Positions 30,948-41,018 of a stretch of 64,000 nucleotides of DNA are shown here, in pieces. Under the pieces are notes generated by a model. It saw only the letters and a list, made by a program, of their open reading frames with translations. It searched no databases and was not told the DNA's origin. Positions within the stretch are counted from its first letter, which is position 1, and every line of letters starts with the position of its first letter. The DNA comes from Coemansia sp. RSA 487 (taxonomy: Eukaryota; Kickxellomycota; Kickxellomycetes; Kickxellales; Kickxellaceae). The position numbers were made by a program, and so were the translations under genes. Location of the stretch: positions 62,001 to 126,000 of the forward strand of contig JANBRJ010000004.1 in the NCBI GenBank assembly GCA_027577595.1, given 5' to 3'.

Positions 30948-32567
30948 ATGGCATCCAGTTCCGTTGCAATATCTAGAGCTTCTGCGTCTGGATCCAAGGG
31001 CATGAAGCCCAAGACCAGCAAGAAAAGACACGATAAAACTGATGACATGGACGACAACACCGACCATGCTATGAAGAGAAGCAAGAAGGACGATGATGAC
31101 AGCGAAGAAACTCCCAGTACAGGGATTGTTCACGAAGAGCGCGATAGCGCAGCAGAGCTCAACTACGCCTTTAATGAGCTGCCGCTGACCGAGCAGACGC
31201 AAAATGCGATTAAGGAGATGGGTTTTACGAAAATGACCGAGGTCCAGGCACGGACAATCCCGCCGCTCCTTGCCGGTCGCGATGTACTTGGGGCAGCCAA
31301 GACTGGATCGGGGAAGACGCTGTCATTCCTTATTCCAGCTGTCGAGCTTCTTTCGAGGCTAAAGTTCAAGCCCCGCAACGGCACCGGCGTCATCATCATC
31401 ACGCCCACGCGTGAGCTGGCACTCCAGATCTTTGGCGTTGCGCGCGACCTGTTACGCTACCATTCGCAGACATTCGGCATTGTAATTGGCGGTGCAAACC
31501 GCAAGGCCGAAGCAGACAGGCTGATCAAGGGAGTCAATTTGCTGATTGCCACACCCGGCCGCCTTCTTGATCATCTGCAGAACACCAAAGGCTTTATCTT
31601 TAAAAACATCAAGACTCTAGTTATTGACGAAGCCGACCGTATTCTTGACAACGGATTTGAGGACGAGATGAAGGCGATCATCAAGACCCTGCCGCAGGAG
31701 GAGCGCCAGTCGATGCTCTTCTCTGCAACACAAACAACAAAGGTCGAGGACCTAGCTCGTATTTCGTTAAAGCAAGGCCCGCTGTACATCAACGTGGACG
31801 AGGGCAAGGAGAAGGCAACCGCGGAGGGGCTAGAGCAAGGCTACGTTGTCTGCGAATCCGACAAGCGGTTCCTGCTTCTCTTTACGTTCCTGAAGCGCAA
31901 CCTCAAGAAGAAGGTGATCGTGTTCTTCTCCTCGTGCAACTCTGTCAATTATCACGCAGAGCTCCTGAACTACATCGATGTGCCGGTTCTGGACCTCCAT
32001 GGCAAGCAGAAGCAGCAGAAGCGCACAAACACATTCTTTGAGTTTATCAACGCCGATAAGGGCATTCTTCTGTGCACTGATGTTGCTGCGCGTGGCCTGG
32101 ACATCCCTGCAGTTGATTGGATCATCCAGTACGATCCGCCAGATGATCCCCGCGACTACATCCATCGTGTCGGTCGTACGGCACGGGCTGGTAGCCAGGG
32201 AAAGTCGCTTCTATTCCTGCTTCCATCAGAACTCGGGTTCTTGCGCTATCTCAAGCAGGCAAAGGTCCCCCTGAACGAATACCAATTCCCGCCAAGCAAG
32301 GTCGCCAACGTGCAGTCGCAGCTGGAAAAGCTTATCGAGAAGAACTACTACCTCAACAAGTCCGCACGCGACGGGTATCGCTCGTATCTTCAGGCATATG
32401 CGTCGTACCAGCTGAAGAACATTTTCAACGTCAATGAGCTTGATCTGAAAAAGATTGGAAAGGCATTTGGGTTCATCGTCCCGCCCAATGTTAACATCAA
32501 CATTGGTGAGACACGGAAAGCTGAGCCCCGCAAGCGCAAGGCCTTTGTGCCTAAAAAGCAAAAATAA
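30948..32567 (+). CDS. HAS1: DEAD-box ATP-dependent RNA helicase Has1 (DDX18)
   Basis: This is a nucleolar RNA helicase of 539 residues needed for both small- and large-subunit assembly, where the family releases snoRNAs from pre-rRNA. All core motifs are present: Q-motif region [10 protein letters not shown] (91-100), motif [10 protein letters not shown] (116-124), PTRELALQ (153-160), TPGRLLDH (202-209), DEAD (227-230), SAT (259-261), a Gly-Leu-Asp motif ARGLDIP (381-387) and [10 protein letters not shown] (406-415). The phrase [11 protein letters not shown] and the C-terminal [18 protein letters not shown] identify the Has1/DDX18 subgroup. The N-terminal 60 residues are Lys- and Asp-rich, and the C-terminus ends in a basic tail. 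The start is the ATG at 30948. No intron is present. It is paired head to head with RRP12. Confidence 0.96.
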   Translation: MASSSVAISRASASGSKGMKPKTSKKRHDKTDDMDDNTDHAMKRSKKDDDDSEETPSTGIVHEERDSAAELNYAFNELPLTEQTQNAIKEMGFTKMTEVQARTIPPLLAGRDVLGAAKTGSGKTLSFLIPAVELLSRLKFKPRNGTGVIIITPTRELALQIFGVARDLLRYHSQTFGIVIGGANRKAEADRLIKGVNLLIATPGRLLDHLQNTKGFIFKNIKTLVIDEADRILDNGFEDEMKAIIKTLPQEERQSMLFSATQTTKVEDLARISLKQGPLYINVDEGKEKATAEGLEQGYVVCESDKRFLLLFTFLKRNLKKKVIVFFSSCNSVNYHAELLNYIDVPVLDLHGKQKQQKRTNTFFEFINADKGILLCTDVAARGLDIPAVDWIIQYDPPDDPRDYIHRVGRTARAGSQGKSLLFLLPSELGFLRYLKQAKVPLNEYQFPPSKVANVQSQLEKLIEKNYYLNKSARDGYRSYLQAYASYQLKNIFNVNELDLKKIGKAFGFIVPPNVNINIGETRKAEPRKRKAFVPKKQK

Positions 32568-32725
32568 AAGGTACTTATTATATTTTTTCGCAACCAAAAA
32601 TCAATACATCCGAGAAATACACATTCATCCAAATCAACAAACAAAATACCGAAACCCAGTTAGTTCTTAGCTCTCGGACATTGAAAAAACAAAAGTTGTA
32701 AAAAGAAAGTATCAAGCATGCCCTA

Positions 32726-34441
32726 CTAGTTGGTTCCATACTTCTTTGCCGCATAGTGGATGACAGCAGGAGAAACGTAACCAGGAATCCTGTTGTATCC
32801 GTCGATCATGTCGTGCACTTGCTGGCGGAGCTGTGCAGCATACGTTGCGTTGAGGTTGTTGTGCGCGTACCACCAGTCGGGAATCTCAGCGACATAGGGA
32901 ATCTGACGCTCCTGCTCAGGAATCTTGGAGATGTCAACCTTTGGAAGCTTGAGAATGTCGAACACGTCACTGACTGCGGTTTCAGCGATGCTGCCGACGG
33001 CCTGGAGCGTCTTTGCCAGCCCTTGCGGCAGAACCTGGACAACATGGCCCAATCCGTTGACCAAGTGGCCAACAAGTCCATCCTTGCCAAGCAGACCGCC
33101 GGCAACACCAGTGAGGATCTGGTCGAGACTGAGGCCCTTGACCTCGCCCTCATTCTCCTCCCTGCGCAGAACAGCAGCCACGTGGCGGCGCAGGAAACGG
33201 TGGTGGCGGTTGATAAGAGCAGAGGCCATGTCCATGGCACCGTTGCCACTGAGTCCGTTGAGGATCGCATTCTGCAAAAAGTTCATCTGCTGTCCGTGAA
33301 GCGCGGCAGACGCGGTTGCAACAGCACCGTTGTTTCCTGACAGCTTGGAGACGTTGTTGGTAAGCGCATTGAGCTGGGCAGCAGAGTCGGCGGACGGAAT
33401 ACCATTGCCAGCCAACGACGCGGCATTTGCAATCGATGGTGGTGTCGCAGGAGCACCGGCGCCAGCAGGCGATGGCTGTCCGGGGGTCGGAGCAAGACCA
33501 GGGCTTGCCGAGGGCGGTGCAGGAGTGCCATTGGCTGGGGCGCTGGCGGACTGCTTGTTGATCTCCTCCATGAGCCTCTTTGTCGCTGCTCCAGATCCCG
33601 AGTCGACATACACATAGCAAAGCCCGTTGCGCGGATCAAGCGCGTCCTTGACACGCATGTTTGGATACCCAGGAATGACGTCCTCCGGGGACACGGGTGG
33701 GTCTTGGTAGTTGACGTTATCATACATCTGGAACCGGGACTCGGGCCCCATCAGCTGCCAGTCGTACCATAGCTTGTCGATCATCAGGTGGTGCAGGAAG
33801 AAGAACGGGTCGTTTGGAGCAAACATAGTCGACATATCGCCCGAAATGCCCAAGTGCACAGCGCCGTGGCAGCCATTCTCAATGCCGCTCGAAAGGGCGC
33901 CGTACTGCGTGCAAGTCTGTTGCATGCTGAGGAGGGCCTCGGGCGGCCAGAAAGGCGCTATTTTGTCGCCCTGGTTGAACTTCCGGGCCAAGCAGTGCTG
34001 GTTCTCGACAGTCATCTGCCAGTTCGCGAACGGTCCGCTCTGGACGCAGTTCTGTGGCCCTGCGCCATTGCCACCGCAAAAATCATCAGTAAAGATTGCG
34101 CTGCTGGCAGGATCCGTGGCATCCAGCGACCAGTCCCAGTAAGGAACAGGCACACCAGGATCAACCTTGTTGAGTGCCAAGGCAAAGTCGTTAGAAAATA
34201 CGCGGTGGAAGGCTAGGAACACCGGGTGGCCGTGGATGGTGTCTGCATTGTCAACATGCATCTTCGACAGCCTTGCAAGCTCACCGTTTTCACGTAGCTT
34301 GTTGGCGGCCTGGAAAAACCTGGCGCGGTCTTCGGGAGACAATGAGCGTATCTCAGGGCGGGACACTGGCGAGCTGCATTGGCCGCTTACACTGGCAGCA
34401 AGTGCCAGCGCTGCCAAGATAACCGTAAGCTTCTTTGTCAT
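32726..34441 (-). CDS. Secreted tyrosinase with long C-terminal extension (copy 1)
   Basis: This is a type-3 copper oxidase of 571 residues that would oxidise phenols or catechols to quinones. A signal peptide covers residues 1-20. Copper A ligands are His62, His70 and His79 (IHGHPVFLAFHR), and copper B ligands are His192, His196 and His218 (DPFFFLHHLMIDKLW). There is no Cys two residues before the second copper A His, so the Cys-His thioether of classical fungal tyrosinases is absent. The residue after His192 is Gly, where strong monophenolases usually have Asn, so catechol oxidase activity is more likely. Beyond the core (to about residue 300) lies a Pro/Ala/Gly linker and a further 220 residues ending in a conserved-looking segment with WWYAHNNLNAT and PGYVSP. 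No intron is seen. Confidence 0.92.
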   Translation of the reverse strand: MTKKLTVILAALALAASVSGQCSSPVSRPEIRSLSPEDRARFFQAANKLRENGELARLSKMHVDNADTIHGHPVFLAFHRVFSNDFALALNKVDPGVPVPYWDWSLDATDPASSAIFTDDFCGGNGAGPQNCVQSGPFANWQMTVENQHCLARKFNQGDKIAPFWPPEALLSMQQTCTQYGALSSGIENGCHGAVHLGISGDMSTMFAPNDPFFFLHHLMIDKLWYDWQLMGPESRFQMYDNVNYQDPPVSPEDVIPGYPNMRVKDALDPRNGLCYVYVDSGSGAATKRLMEEINKQSASAPANGTPAPPSASPGLAPTPGQPSPAGAGAPATPPSIANAASLAGNGIPSADSAAQLNALTNNVSKLSGNNGAVATASAALHGQQMNFLQNAILNGLSGNGAMDMASALINRHHRFLRRHVAAVLRREENEGEVKGLSLDQILTGVAGGLLGKDGLVGHLVNGLGHVVQVLPQGLAKTLQAVGSIAETAVSDVFDILKLPKVDISKIPEQERQIPYVAEIPDWWYAHNNLNATYAAQLRQQVHDMIDGYNRIPGYVSPAVIHYAAKKYGTN

Positions 34442-36445
34442 TATATAGACGTTGTGGTTGAATGCTAAAAAAGACTGAAAATATGAAATGAAAATGTGGC
34501 AGCTTCACTGCAACCTGCAAAGGCAAAAAACAATCTGGGCTGACAATAGAAAATGTAACAGCACGCGCCCCCTAACAGGCTAGGTATATAATGTGGAAGA
34601 CCAGCTTACTAAAATAAAGATGGAAGAGGAAGGGTATGAGGATACGGAACGAGTCAAGCGGAATATGTTTGCGAGAGGAAAGGGGGAAGAGAAAATAACG
34701 CGGGATGACTCTGCTATTGAGCAAGATAGAGGGAGGAAACGAAATTGAGATGTTGACGATTTGAAAGAGGGAGGTTGGGAGCTAAATAAAGGGCAACGAG
34801 GGAGCCAAAGGCCGTAGATTTAAGAAGAAAGCGGTCCTATTTCTTGCCGGTATAGAACTAGCACTGGCAACACAACAGCCGGGCATAAAATGAAGAGGCT
34901 GAGCTAGTCTATGGTCCTTTCTACTCTGACAATGCTAGCGTGCTATTGTTGCTGTCCTTTTTTCGTATCCAAAAATAGTCAAGATTTTGAAAGACAAACC
35001 TCCTTTCAATGAGCGAAGCGTCAACAATGGGGAACTTTTCAGATAATTGCTGTTTACAGCCAAAAAGAAAAAGCAAAAGCAAAACCCGATGGAATATGGA
35101 TGTGGCTTTCACACTGAGCAAGTGAGAAGAAATACAGGGAGGCGAGGGACAAGATAGTCACCAGGCTGTAAAAGAAATGGAATGAAACAAAAACAAGAAC
35201 GTGAATAAAAGAAGTGTTTGCAATTTAGGTAGAAAGAAGGAAATAAAAAAAGATATTTAAAGATTTTGGTAAATATTCCCGAGTTGTTGCAAAAGAATGA
35301 AACAAGGAAATTGTATAGTATTCACAGACAGAACGAGAGAGATTCGGGTGCGCAACTCGATTAGAAGGTCCAATCCAAAAACGCACAGTAAAGGGAACAG
35401 AACAGGATTGATAGAATATGGACGAAGCGGGGTTGCGAATAGTGCGAAGAGGACGGGCAATGTTTTTGTATCGTATCTTTACGACTCGGTAGCCCAAGCG
35501 AAATTCTTTGCGTGCCCGCAGCCATAGTGGAAGCAGAAAAGCAGTAAATGAAAAAACCGGCAACACATACGCGGTATATGTGACGGTTTGACCAGCCCGT
35601 ATTGGCAATTTAATTAAATGCATTCCGTCATAAAACAGTAAGCCCCCTCCCCCATTTCGATCTCAACAATACAAAACTGCCTGAACCGTGCCAGTTCACC
35701 CCCTCCACAAATTCTCCATTACCATCGCCTGCTATCATTTGTATTTTTACAAGCAGTTGGCAAAAAATGACTGTTCTAAATTTGCCCAAAGGTCAGAATG
35801 TTAGTGTATGGAAACACGGTTCTCAGTATCGTGTATGTGAAAAATGATTTTATTTTACTCTATCGCCATCCTTCGTGGCGTGCGCAAACTCGGCATTTCT
35901 AAGGACGCAAGAAGGGCAACAACAATGGCATTGGCTTGTTCTTGTATTAAATGGACGCGGTTATATACGCACACAGTCCAACAGCTGTGCCACAATACCA
36001 CATTGCAAACAAACTTCTCTGTCCATTTCTTGCGGCAAGAAAAGGAGGGATATATGGTCCATTGTTATACCAGCGGTTTACTTTGCTTTTCAGATCTATA
36101 AATAGATTTTTTTTACTGGACCGCAATATTTTAGCATTATCCTTATCAAGCGTTTTGCACTATTGTGAGTAACATTTTCCATTGTTGGAAGAACGACATT
36201 TATTAATGTGTATTTACTGTCAATTTGCAAACTGATTCGGCCAATTCTTGATTTTCTGAAGACAGTGAAACCTGAAATTGCGATACTTGAACAGCTTTAG
36301 TCAATTTAAATGTTGAATATTTTAAACCCCCCCCCAATGCTACACATCCATGTCAAGCTCATATGCAATGTAATTTAAACCAAGAAAAATCAAAGAGTAG
36401 TGGGAAAGAGGGGTAATGCTCATATCCAAAAATTCTCAAAAAAGT
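34442..36445. other. Upstream region of tyrosinase copy 1
   Basis: This 2 kb region is A/G-rich on the plus strand from about 34.6 to 35.5 kb, thus C/T-rich in the sense of the tyrosinase. Beyond 35.6 kb it is ordinary AT-rich DNA, ending at the 3' side of the Nup53 gene, with a run of nine C near 36328-36336. No gene or RNA is recognised. Confidence 0.5.
34585..34590 (-). promoter_or_regulatory. Possible TATA box of tyrosinase copy 1
   Basis: TATATA in minus-strand sense lies about 145 bases upstream of the ATG at 34441, inside a locally GC-richer stretch where such a site stands out. Only position and sequence support it. Confidence 0.45.
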
Positions 36446-38140
36446 TTACCACCCAAACAAAATGTCTAATGCGCTTTGAAGTAGGCCGTTTCTGGGCCGC
36501 GGTGCGGTTTGCGCTTTCAGTACAGACATTGGTGCACCCGACGACGGTGCACTTGTGCCTGTAGCCTCCCGTACACCAGTCCCACTCATACTAGCAAATT
36601 GTTTCTGTCTAAACGGAGAGTTGGTACTGATGGTTCGGTTGATCCTAGCTGCCTCGGTTTCCCGAATTTTATCCACATGCGAACCACCGCTGAGTGGCTG
36701 TGCCAAGGAATGGGGCCGCTTCCTAGGTGACTGTGCATATATTGTCTGCGAAAGAGTGAATGATTTCATGCACGGCTGGCTTGCAGATTCCGGCTCTGCA
36801 CGACCCGGAAAGACTTGCTTGAAAAGGGCGACGGTACTTTCCACGTCGGCCCACGCAACCGCAACTACTGTACGGTTGCCAACAAGAATGCGTCCGGCGT
36901 TGCCTCCCTGCGCAATGGCGCGCTGGGCCTGCCATGGCTCAGCATATAAGATCGCCAAACTGTTTGCTTCTGTTGGCGCAACGGAGAACGCCAAAACCTC
37001 GCCGTACACTCTGAATTGGTTAAGCACGCTAGATTCGGACTCTGTTGGAATTCCGCTGACAAGAACCGATCGCATTTTGACATCCTCGTAGTCCTTGTCG
37101 CCAGCAGCAGCGTTAGCAGAATCGCCTGGGGCATTGGATGCTTGGAGACCGCCGAATTGATCAGCATTGGTTGCAAATGGATCGGCATCCTCTACCTTTG
37201 CACTGTTGCTGATGTGCTCACCGTTCAAAAACACATCATGCTTATCGTCATCCATGTCATCAAGCGTCATAACAGGTGGTGCATCCTCAAGCGATGCCGC
37301 TACGCCCGACGCGCCTCTACCGGTCGCGGCCATCGCAGATGATTTGTATGCACTCGAGAGCATGTCGTTGGACCCAAAGCCGCTGAGCCGCCGCGAAACA
37401 CGTGGGGAGATGGGGCGGGAGGAGAGTGGCATCTGTACGGATGAGCCAGCTGAAGAGAGCCCAAACATGGAGGAGGTCGTCAAAGAAGCCGTTGTCAGTG
37501 CCGAGTCCGGCTGATACGGGGTGGCACTTGTGGGCGACTTCACCGCCTGCGTTGAGCCAAGCAGAAACGACGGGAGCTTCTTTGTGCTCTTGTGAGGGGA
37601 TGCCGAGCGTGGGGCAGGCGATCTGGGCCGGCCAAAGGGGGTAATCGACGTGCCATCGCCTGCCATTCCCGATGAGCCGCCAAGTCCAAGCGTGGATGCA
37701 CCGCCTCTAAGGTACGTCTCCGTCGGCCATGCACCGACACCGCCGGTACTGTCGTCGTGTGCAGAAATAGATACATCCTCCCTGCTGCTGCCTCGTGCCA
37801 GCGATAGGCGCGAGCCTGGGGTTCTTTCCATCCTGCTTTGGTAACCAGTGCCGTTTCCGCTGCGCGAAACCGTACCAAGCCCCGTGGTGTTGCGCCTGGC
37901 AAGAGCCTGCGAGCCAACAGGAGAGGCGCTTCGGTCCGGGCGTGGCGTAAACGGATTAACGCTGGGTTCCGGCTCAACGTGTGCGCTGCGTCTCAGCACT
38001 GTGCGAAACGGCGATGATACCACTGCGCTCTGTCTTGTGGGCGTTAAAAAGTCGCTGGAATTTCCCTGTAACCCAAACGAATCCGACGGTTGTGGAAAGC
38101 GGACGCGGCCGCCGACTGGCTGTGTGGGTGCGTAGGACAT
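36446..38140 (-). CDS. NUP53: Nucleoporin Nup53/Nup35 (MPPN domain)
   Basis: This is a 564-residue nuclear pore subunit of the Nup53/Nup59/Nup35 family, which links the inner ring to the pore membrane. A Ser/Pro/Arg-rich, scattered-FG N-terminal half is followed by the RRM-like MPPN domain at about residues 347-450 (VLVSGIPTESESSVLNQFRV, LAILYAEPWQAQRAI, RILVGNRTVVAVAW). The extreme C-terminus, LQSALDILFGW, is a short amphipathic helix of the kind the family inserts into the nuclear membrane. The start is an ATG at 38140 and no intron is needed. It is larger than human Nup35 (326 residues) and nearer the yeast proteins (475-528). The gene lies between tyrosinase copies 1 and 2 on the same strand. 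Confidence 0.85.
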   Translation of the reverse strand: MSYAPTQPVGGRVRFPQPSDSFGLQGNSSDFLTPTRQSAVVSSPFRTVLRRSAHVEPEPSVNPFTPRPDRSASPVGSQALARRNTTGLGTVSRSGNGTGYQSRMERTPGSRLSLARGSSREDVSISAHDDSTGGVGAWPTETYLRGGASTLGLGGSSGMAGDGTSITPFGRPRSPAPRSASPHKSTKKLPSFLLGSTQAVKSPTSATPYQPDSALTTASLTTSSMFGLSSAGSSVQMPLSSRPISPRVSRRLSGFGSNDMLSSAYKSSAMAATGRGASGVAASLEDAPPVMTLDDMDDDKHDVFLNGEHISNSAKVEDADPFATNADQFGGLQASNAPGDSANAAAGDKDYEDVKMRSVLVSGIPTESESSVLNQFRVYGEVLAFSVAPTEANSLAILYAEPWQAQRAIAQGGNAGRILVGNRTVVAVAWADVESTVALFKQVFPGRAEPESASQPCMKSFTLSQTIYAQSPRKRPHSLAQPLSGGSHVDKIRETEAARINRTISTNSPFRQKQFASMSGTGVREATGTSAPSSGAPMSVLKAQTAPRPRNGLLQSALDILFGW

Positions 38141-38604
38141 GGACTCGTGGGCACAAGCAGCAGATAAAATAATAATAAACTGGGAAGGGAGATTATAGAT
38201 TAGAACGAGTCAATGCGAAACAGAAAACCATAGACTGAGTCTGCTCTGTGGAGTTGTGCAAATATATCGCGCCCGCTAAGTGAAGTAAAGCCAAAGAGCA
38301 AAAGTATGCTGGCTTTTGCACGCGTCTAAAAATGGATTTGAAGAGTAATGAGCTGGAAATACAGAAAAGACCGATTTAGAAAAGTGTATCGAATGAATTA
38401 AAGAAGGCCAATGGAAAACAGAGAGCAATGCTGTCAACAAAAAACCTCACACTTGTTTCATCAAAGACGCGTGAAACGCGCAACTTTAGACCCTGAAAAG
38501 CTGGGGCAAGAAAAAAAACAGTTTTTGTCAGTGTTTGGCAGAGTGAAAATTTTGTAATATCGACATTGAAAATATAAGAAAAATGTAAATTGCGAGCTCT
38601 TCCT
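38141..38604. other. Short upstream region of Nup53 gene
   Basis: These 464 bases lie between the stop of tyrosinase copy 2 and the start of NUP53 on the same strand. The plus strand is A/G-rich, as upstream of other minus-strand genes here. Nothing else was recognised. Confidence 0.55.
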
Positions 38605-39765
38605 TCACTTGACCCTCGGCGGTGGCTCCTTGCGTTCGGCGTTTATCTGAGCAACGACGGTATTGACCAGCCGCTGCATGCGCGCGGCTTCCTTGACGTC
38701 GTAGTTCATAGATTTTAGCCATTTGGGGTCCATCGGCTGCGGTGGCGTAAAGTCAGCGACCGGCGCGGTTTCGTTTGCAAAGCGCCTGGACGCATCATCG
38801 TCGCTACTATCGCCGGCGACTATGTCGTTAGGCGGTTCATAGAAGTCAGCTGCAGTGTCGCGCCTGTTGAGGGCCTTGAAGAAAGCCGGCGGGCCAGGCA
38901 CGTCGTCGTACACGTAGCAGTAACCGGGACCGCTTGTCGACAGGGTGGTTCCGACCTCATCGCCGTAGAACGGCATGATAGACCTGGCAGTGACCGGCTG
39001 ACGCTGAGCATCGTAGCCATCGACCTCGTGGAACCGCTGCGGGTCCCGCGACTGCCACTCGGCCCAGATCTTGTCGATGGTGGCGTGGTGGAGGAAAAAC
39101 AGCACATCGACGGGTGCCCACATTGTCTCAAAGTCACCGCCCAGCCCCAAGTGCACGATGCCATGCGCCCCGTTTTCGATGCGCGACCGAAACTGCGCAT
39201 GTGATTTGGACGTTGCCATGACGTCGCGCACCGCACGCATCGGCCAGAAAGACCCTGTGGTGGTGCCATACCGGTATTTGCGCGTCAGGCAGCTGCGTGT
39301 CGGGTAGTTGCGGCCCCAGCGTGCCATTGCGCCATCGACGACACAGTTGTCGCCCGCACGCCCGTTGCCGCCAAAGTATCCTGCGCCGAGCACAGGGTCG
39401 GCCAGCGGGTTCTGCCAAAACGTGCCCCAATTCCAGTACGGCAGCACGACGTCGGGGTCGATCTCCTGCATCAGGACCTCAAAGTGTCGCAAGAACCGGC
39501 GGTGCCACGCAAAGAACTGGTCGTTCCCGTGTACTTGGTGCGAAATGTGATCGTGCATGCTGCCAAAGCCGTCCATCCATCCGCGGCGGTGCATTTCGCG
39601 CACGACGTGGATGAAACGCTGCAGTTCCACTGGCCCGAGCGTGGTGATGTCGCGGCGGACCGCCATGCTCGAGCAGCCTGATCCTAGCCGCGGCATCGGA
39701 AACACCGCCTTTGCGACCGCCTCGCCAACAATCACCGCTACTATAATGCAGATGTACTTTAGCAT
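38605..39765 (-). CDS. Secreted tyrosinase (copy 2, short form)
   Basis: This is a 386-residue type-3 copper oxidase. A signal peptide covers about residues 1-19 (MLKYICIIVAVIVGEAVAK). Copper A ligands are His71, His79 and His88 (VHGNDQFFAWHRRF). Copper B ligands are His201, His205 and His227 (VLFFLHHATIDKIWAEW). Ligand spacing is identical to the other two copies. As in copy 1, no thioether Cys precedes His79, and Gly follows His201. PYWNWGTFW is the usual motif after copper A. The protein lacks the long Pro-rich extension of copy 1 but keeps a related C-terminal helix (WLKSMNYDVKEAARMQRLV). DNA here is GC-richer than its surroundings. The start is the ATG at 39765, and no intron is seen. 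Confidence 0.93.
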   Translation of the reverse strand: MLKYICIIVAVIVGEAVAKAVFPMPRLGSGCSSMAVRRDITTLGPVELQRFIHVVREMHRRGWMDGFGSMHDHISHQVHGNDQFFAWHRRFLRHFEVLMQEIDPDVVLPYWNWGTFWQNPLADPVLGAGYFGGNGRAGDNCVVDGAMARWGRNYPTRSCLTRKYRYGTTTGSFWPMRAVRDVMATSKSHAQFRSRIENGAHGIVHLGLGGDFETMWAPVDVLFFLHHATIDKIWAEWQSRDPQRFHEVDGYDAQRQPVTARSIMPFYGDEVGTTLSTSGPGYCYVYDDVPGPPAFFKALNRRDTAADFYEPPNDIVAGDSSDDDASRRFANETAPVADFTPPQPMDPKWLKSMNYDVKEAARMQRLVNTVVAQINAERKEPPPRVK

Positions 39766-41018
39766 CCGTGGTGTCTGCGTGTATTATATGTATGTGTTTT
39801 CGTGTGTAGGTTGAGATGCTGAAAAAGATCGCCCACACACTCTTTTTCCTTCGTTATTTATCTTCAAAGCAACGATATATTATGTGTATTTGTGCTAAAG
39901 GAGAGACATAAGAAATATTGTAGATATAAAGGTGAATAGCTTGAGAGAACATATAACGATGGAAGGAAGAAACATGATTTCATTTACAACACAGACAAGA
40001 CAGGAATGGAATAAATATTACCAATGTCAGTTGTTGTTTTTGCTACCATTTGGCCCTCGTTCCTTCTTAGAACAGCCATGCTTGTTCGAGACATGTGGAG
40101 AAAAATAGAGATAAAAATAATAAAGTGTAGCAGCGTAAAAGGAAAACCAATCTCAAGATAATACAGTGTGGGTTTTAGATAAAAAAAAGATAGAAAATTT
40201 AGTGGTGAGGGGTGAAAGGCTGTGTGTATAATGTACCATATGGCTTGCAATGAGATGTGGGGAAGAAACGATACGAAAAATAATAGACAGCAAATATAGA
40301 AATAGCCGTGTGGCCGGAGATATTCTACAAGCATCATGCTGTATCTCTAGACCATGTAGGGAGAGATTGAAGCTACTGGGCAAATATCATACTTGAGAGT
40401 ATTTACTAGCGCAAATAAGAGATCCACATTGCAATACACGAGGTGAGTTACCCTGTGTTTGCATGGTCAATTGGCATGTGTTGTCCAGAACCTTCTATTT
40501 CCCCCTTTAGACTGCAACTCGTGGCACAGCTTGCTTCTGGACCTAGACAGCATATTGTATGTGTGCACTTGTGTGGCTTGAGCATTTTCTATCTGTGCAA
40601 GGAAAAACAAGAACATACAATATGGCCCTTACCTGGGTTGTTGCTATTCACATAAAAAATATTCAGGAATCTATCCATTTGCCACGTGCCTACGCTACTT
40701 CAAATATGTATTACCGGCGTGGTTGCTGATTTTTGAAGTAGAAATGTTCAAGGCTTGTGAATTATCCAGATATTTCTTGTCAAAATATATCTTCACACAA
40801 AGAATACGAAATTTTCTTTACAGAACAAAATAAAACATTAGAATTTTAGAATCCACGTCAAGAGGCAAGTCCCCCCAACTGACACATACACACTGAAATC
40901 CAAAAGATGCATGCCAACTTCGTTTAGTTATAAGTGTGTTTATTACTGCTCGAGCATCAAAAGAAAGTATCCCAACGAGTATACATACGAGTTAAAGGGT
41001 AACGGAATATATATATAT
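39766..41018. other. Intergenic region between tyrosinase copies 2 and 3
   Basis: This 1.25 kb AT-rich region contains the promoter of copy 2 (A/G-rich plus strand near 39.9-40.35 kb) and the 3' flank of copy 3. No coding sequence, repeat or RNA gene was recognised. Confidence 0.55.
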
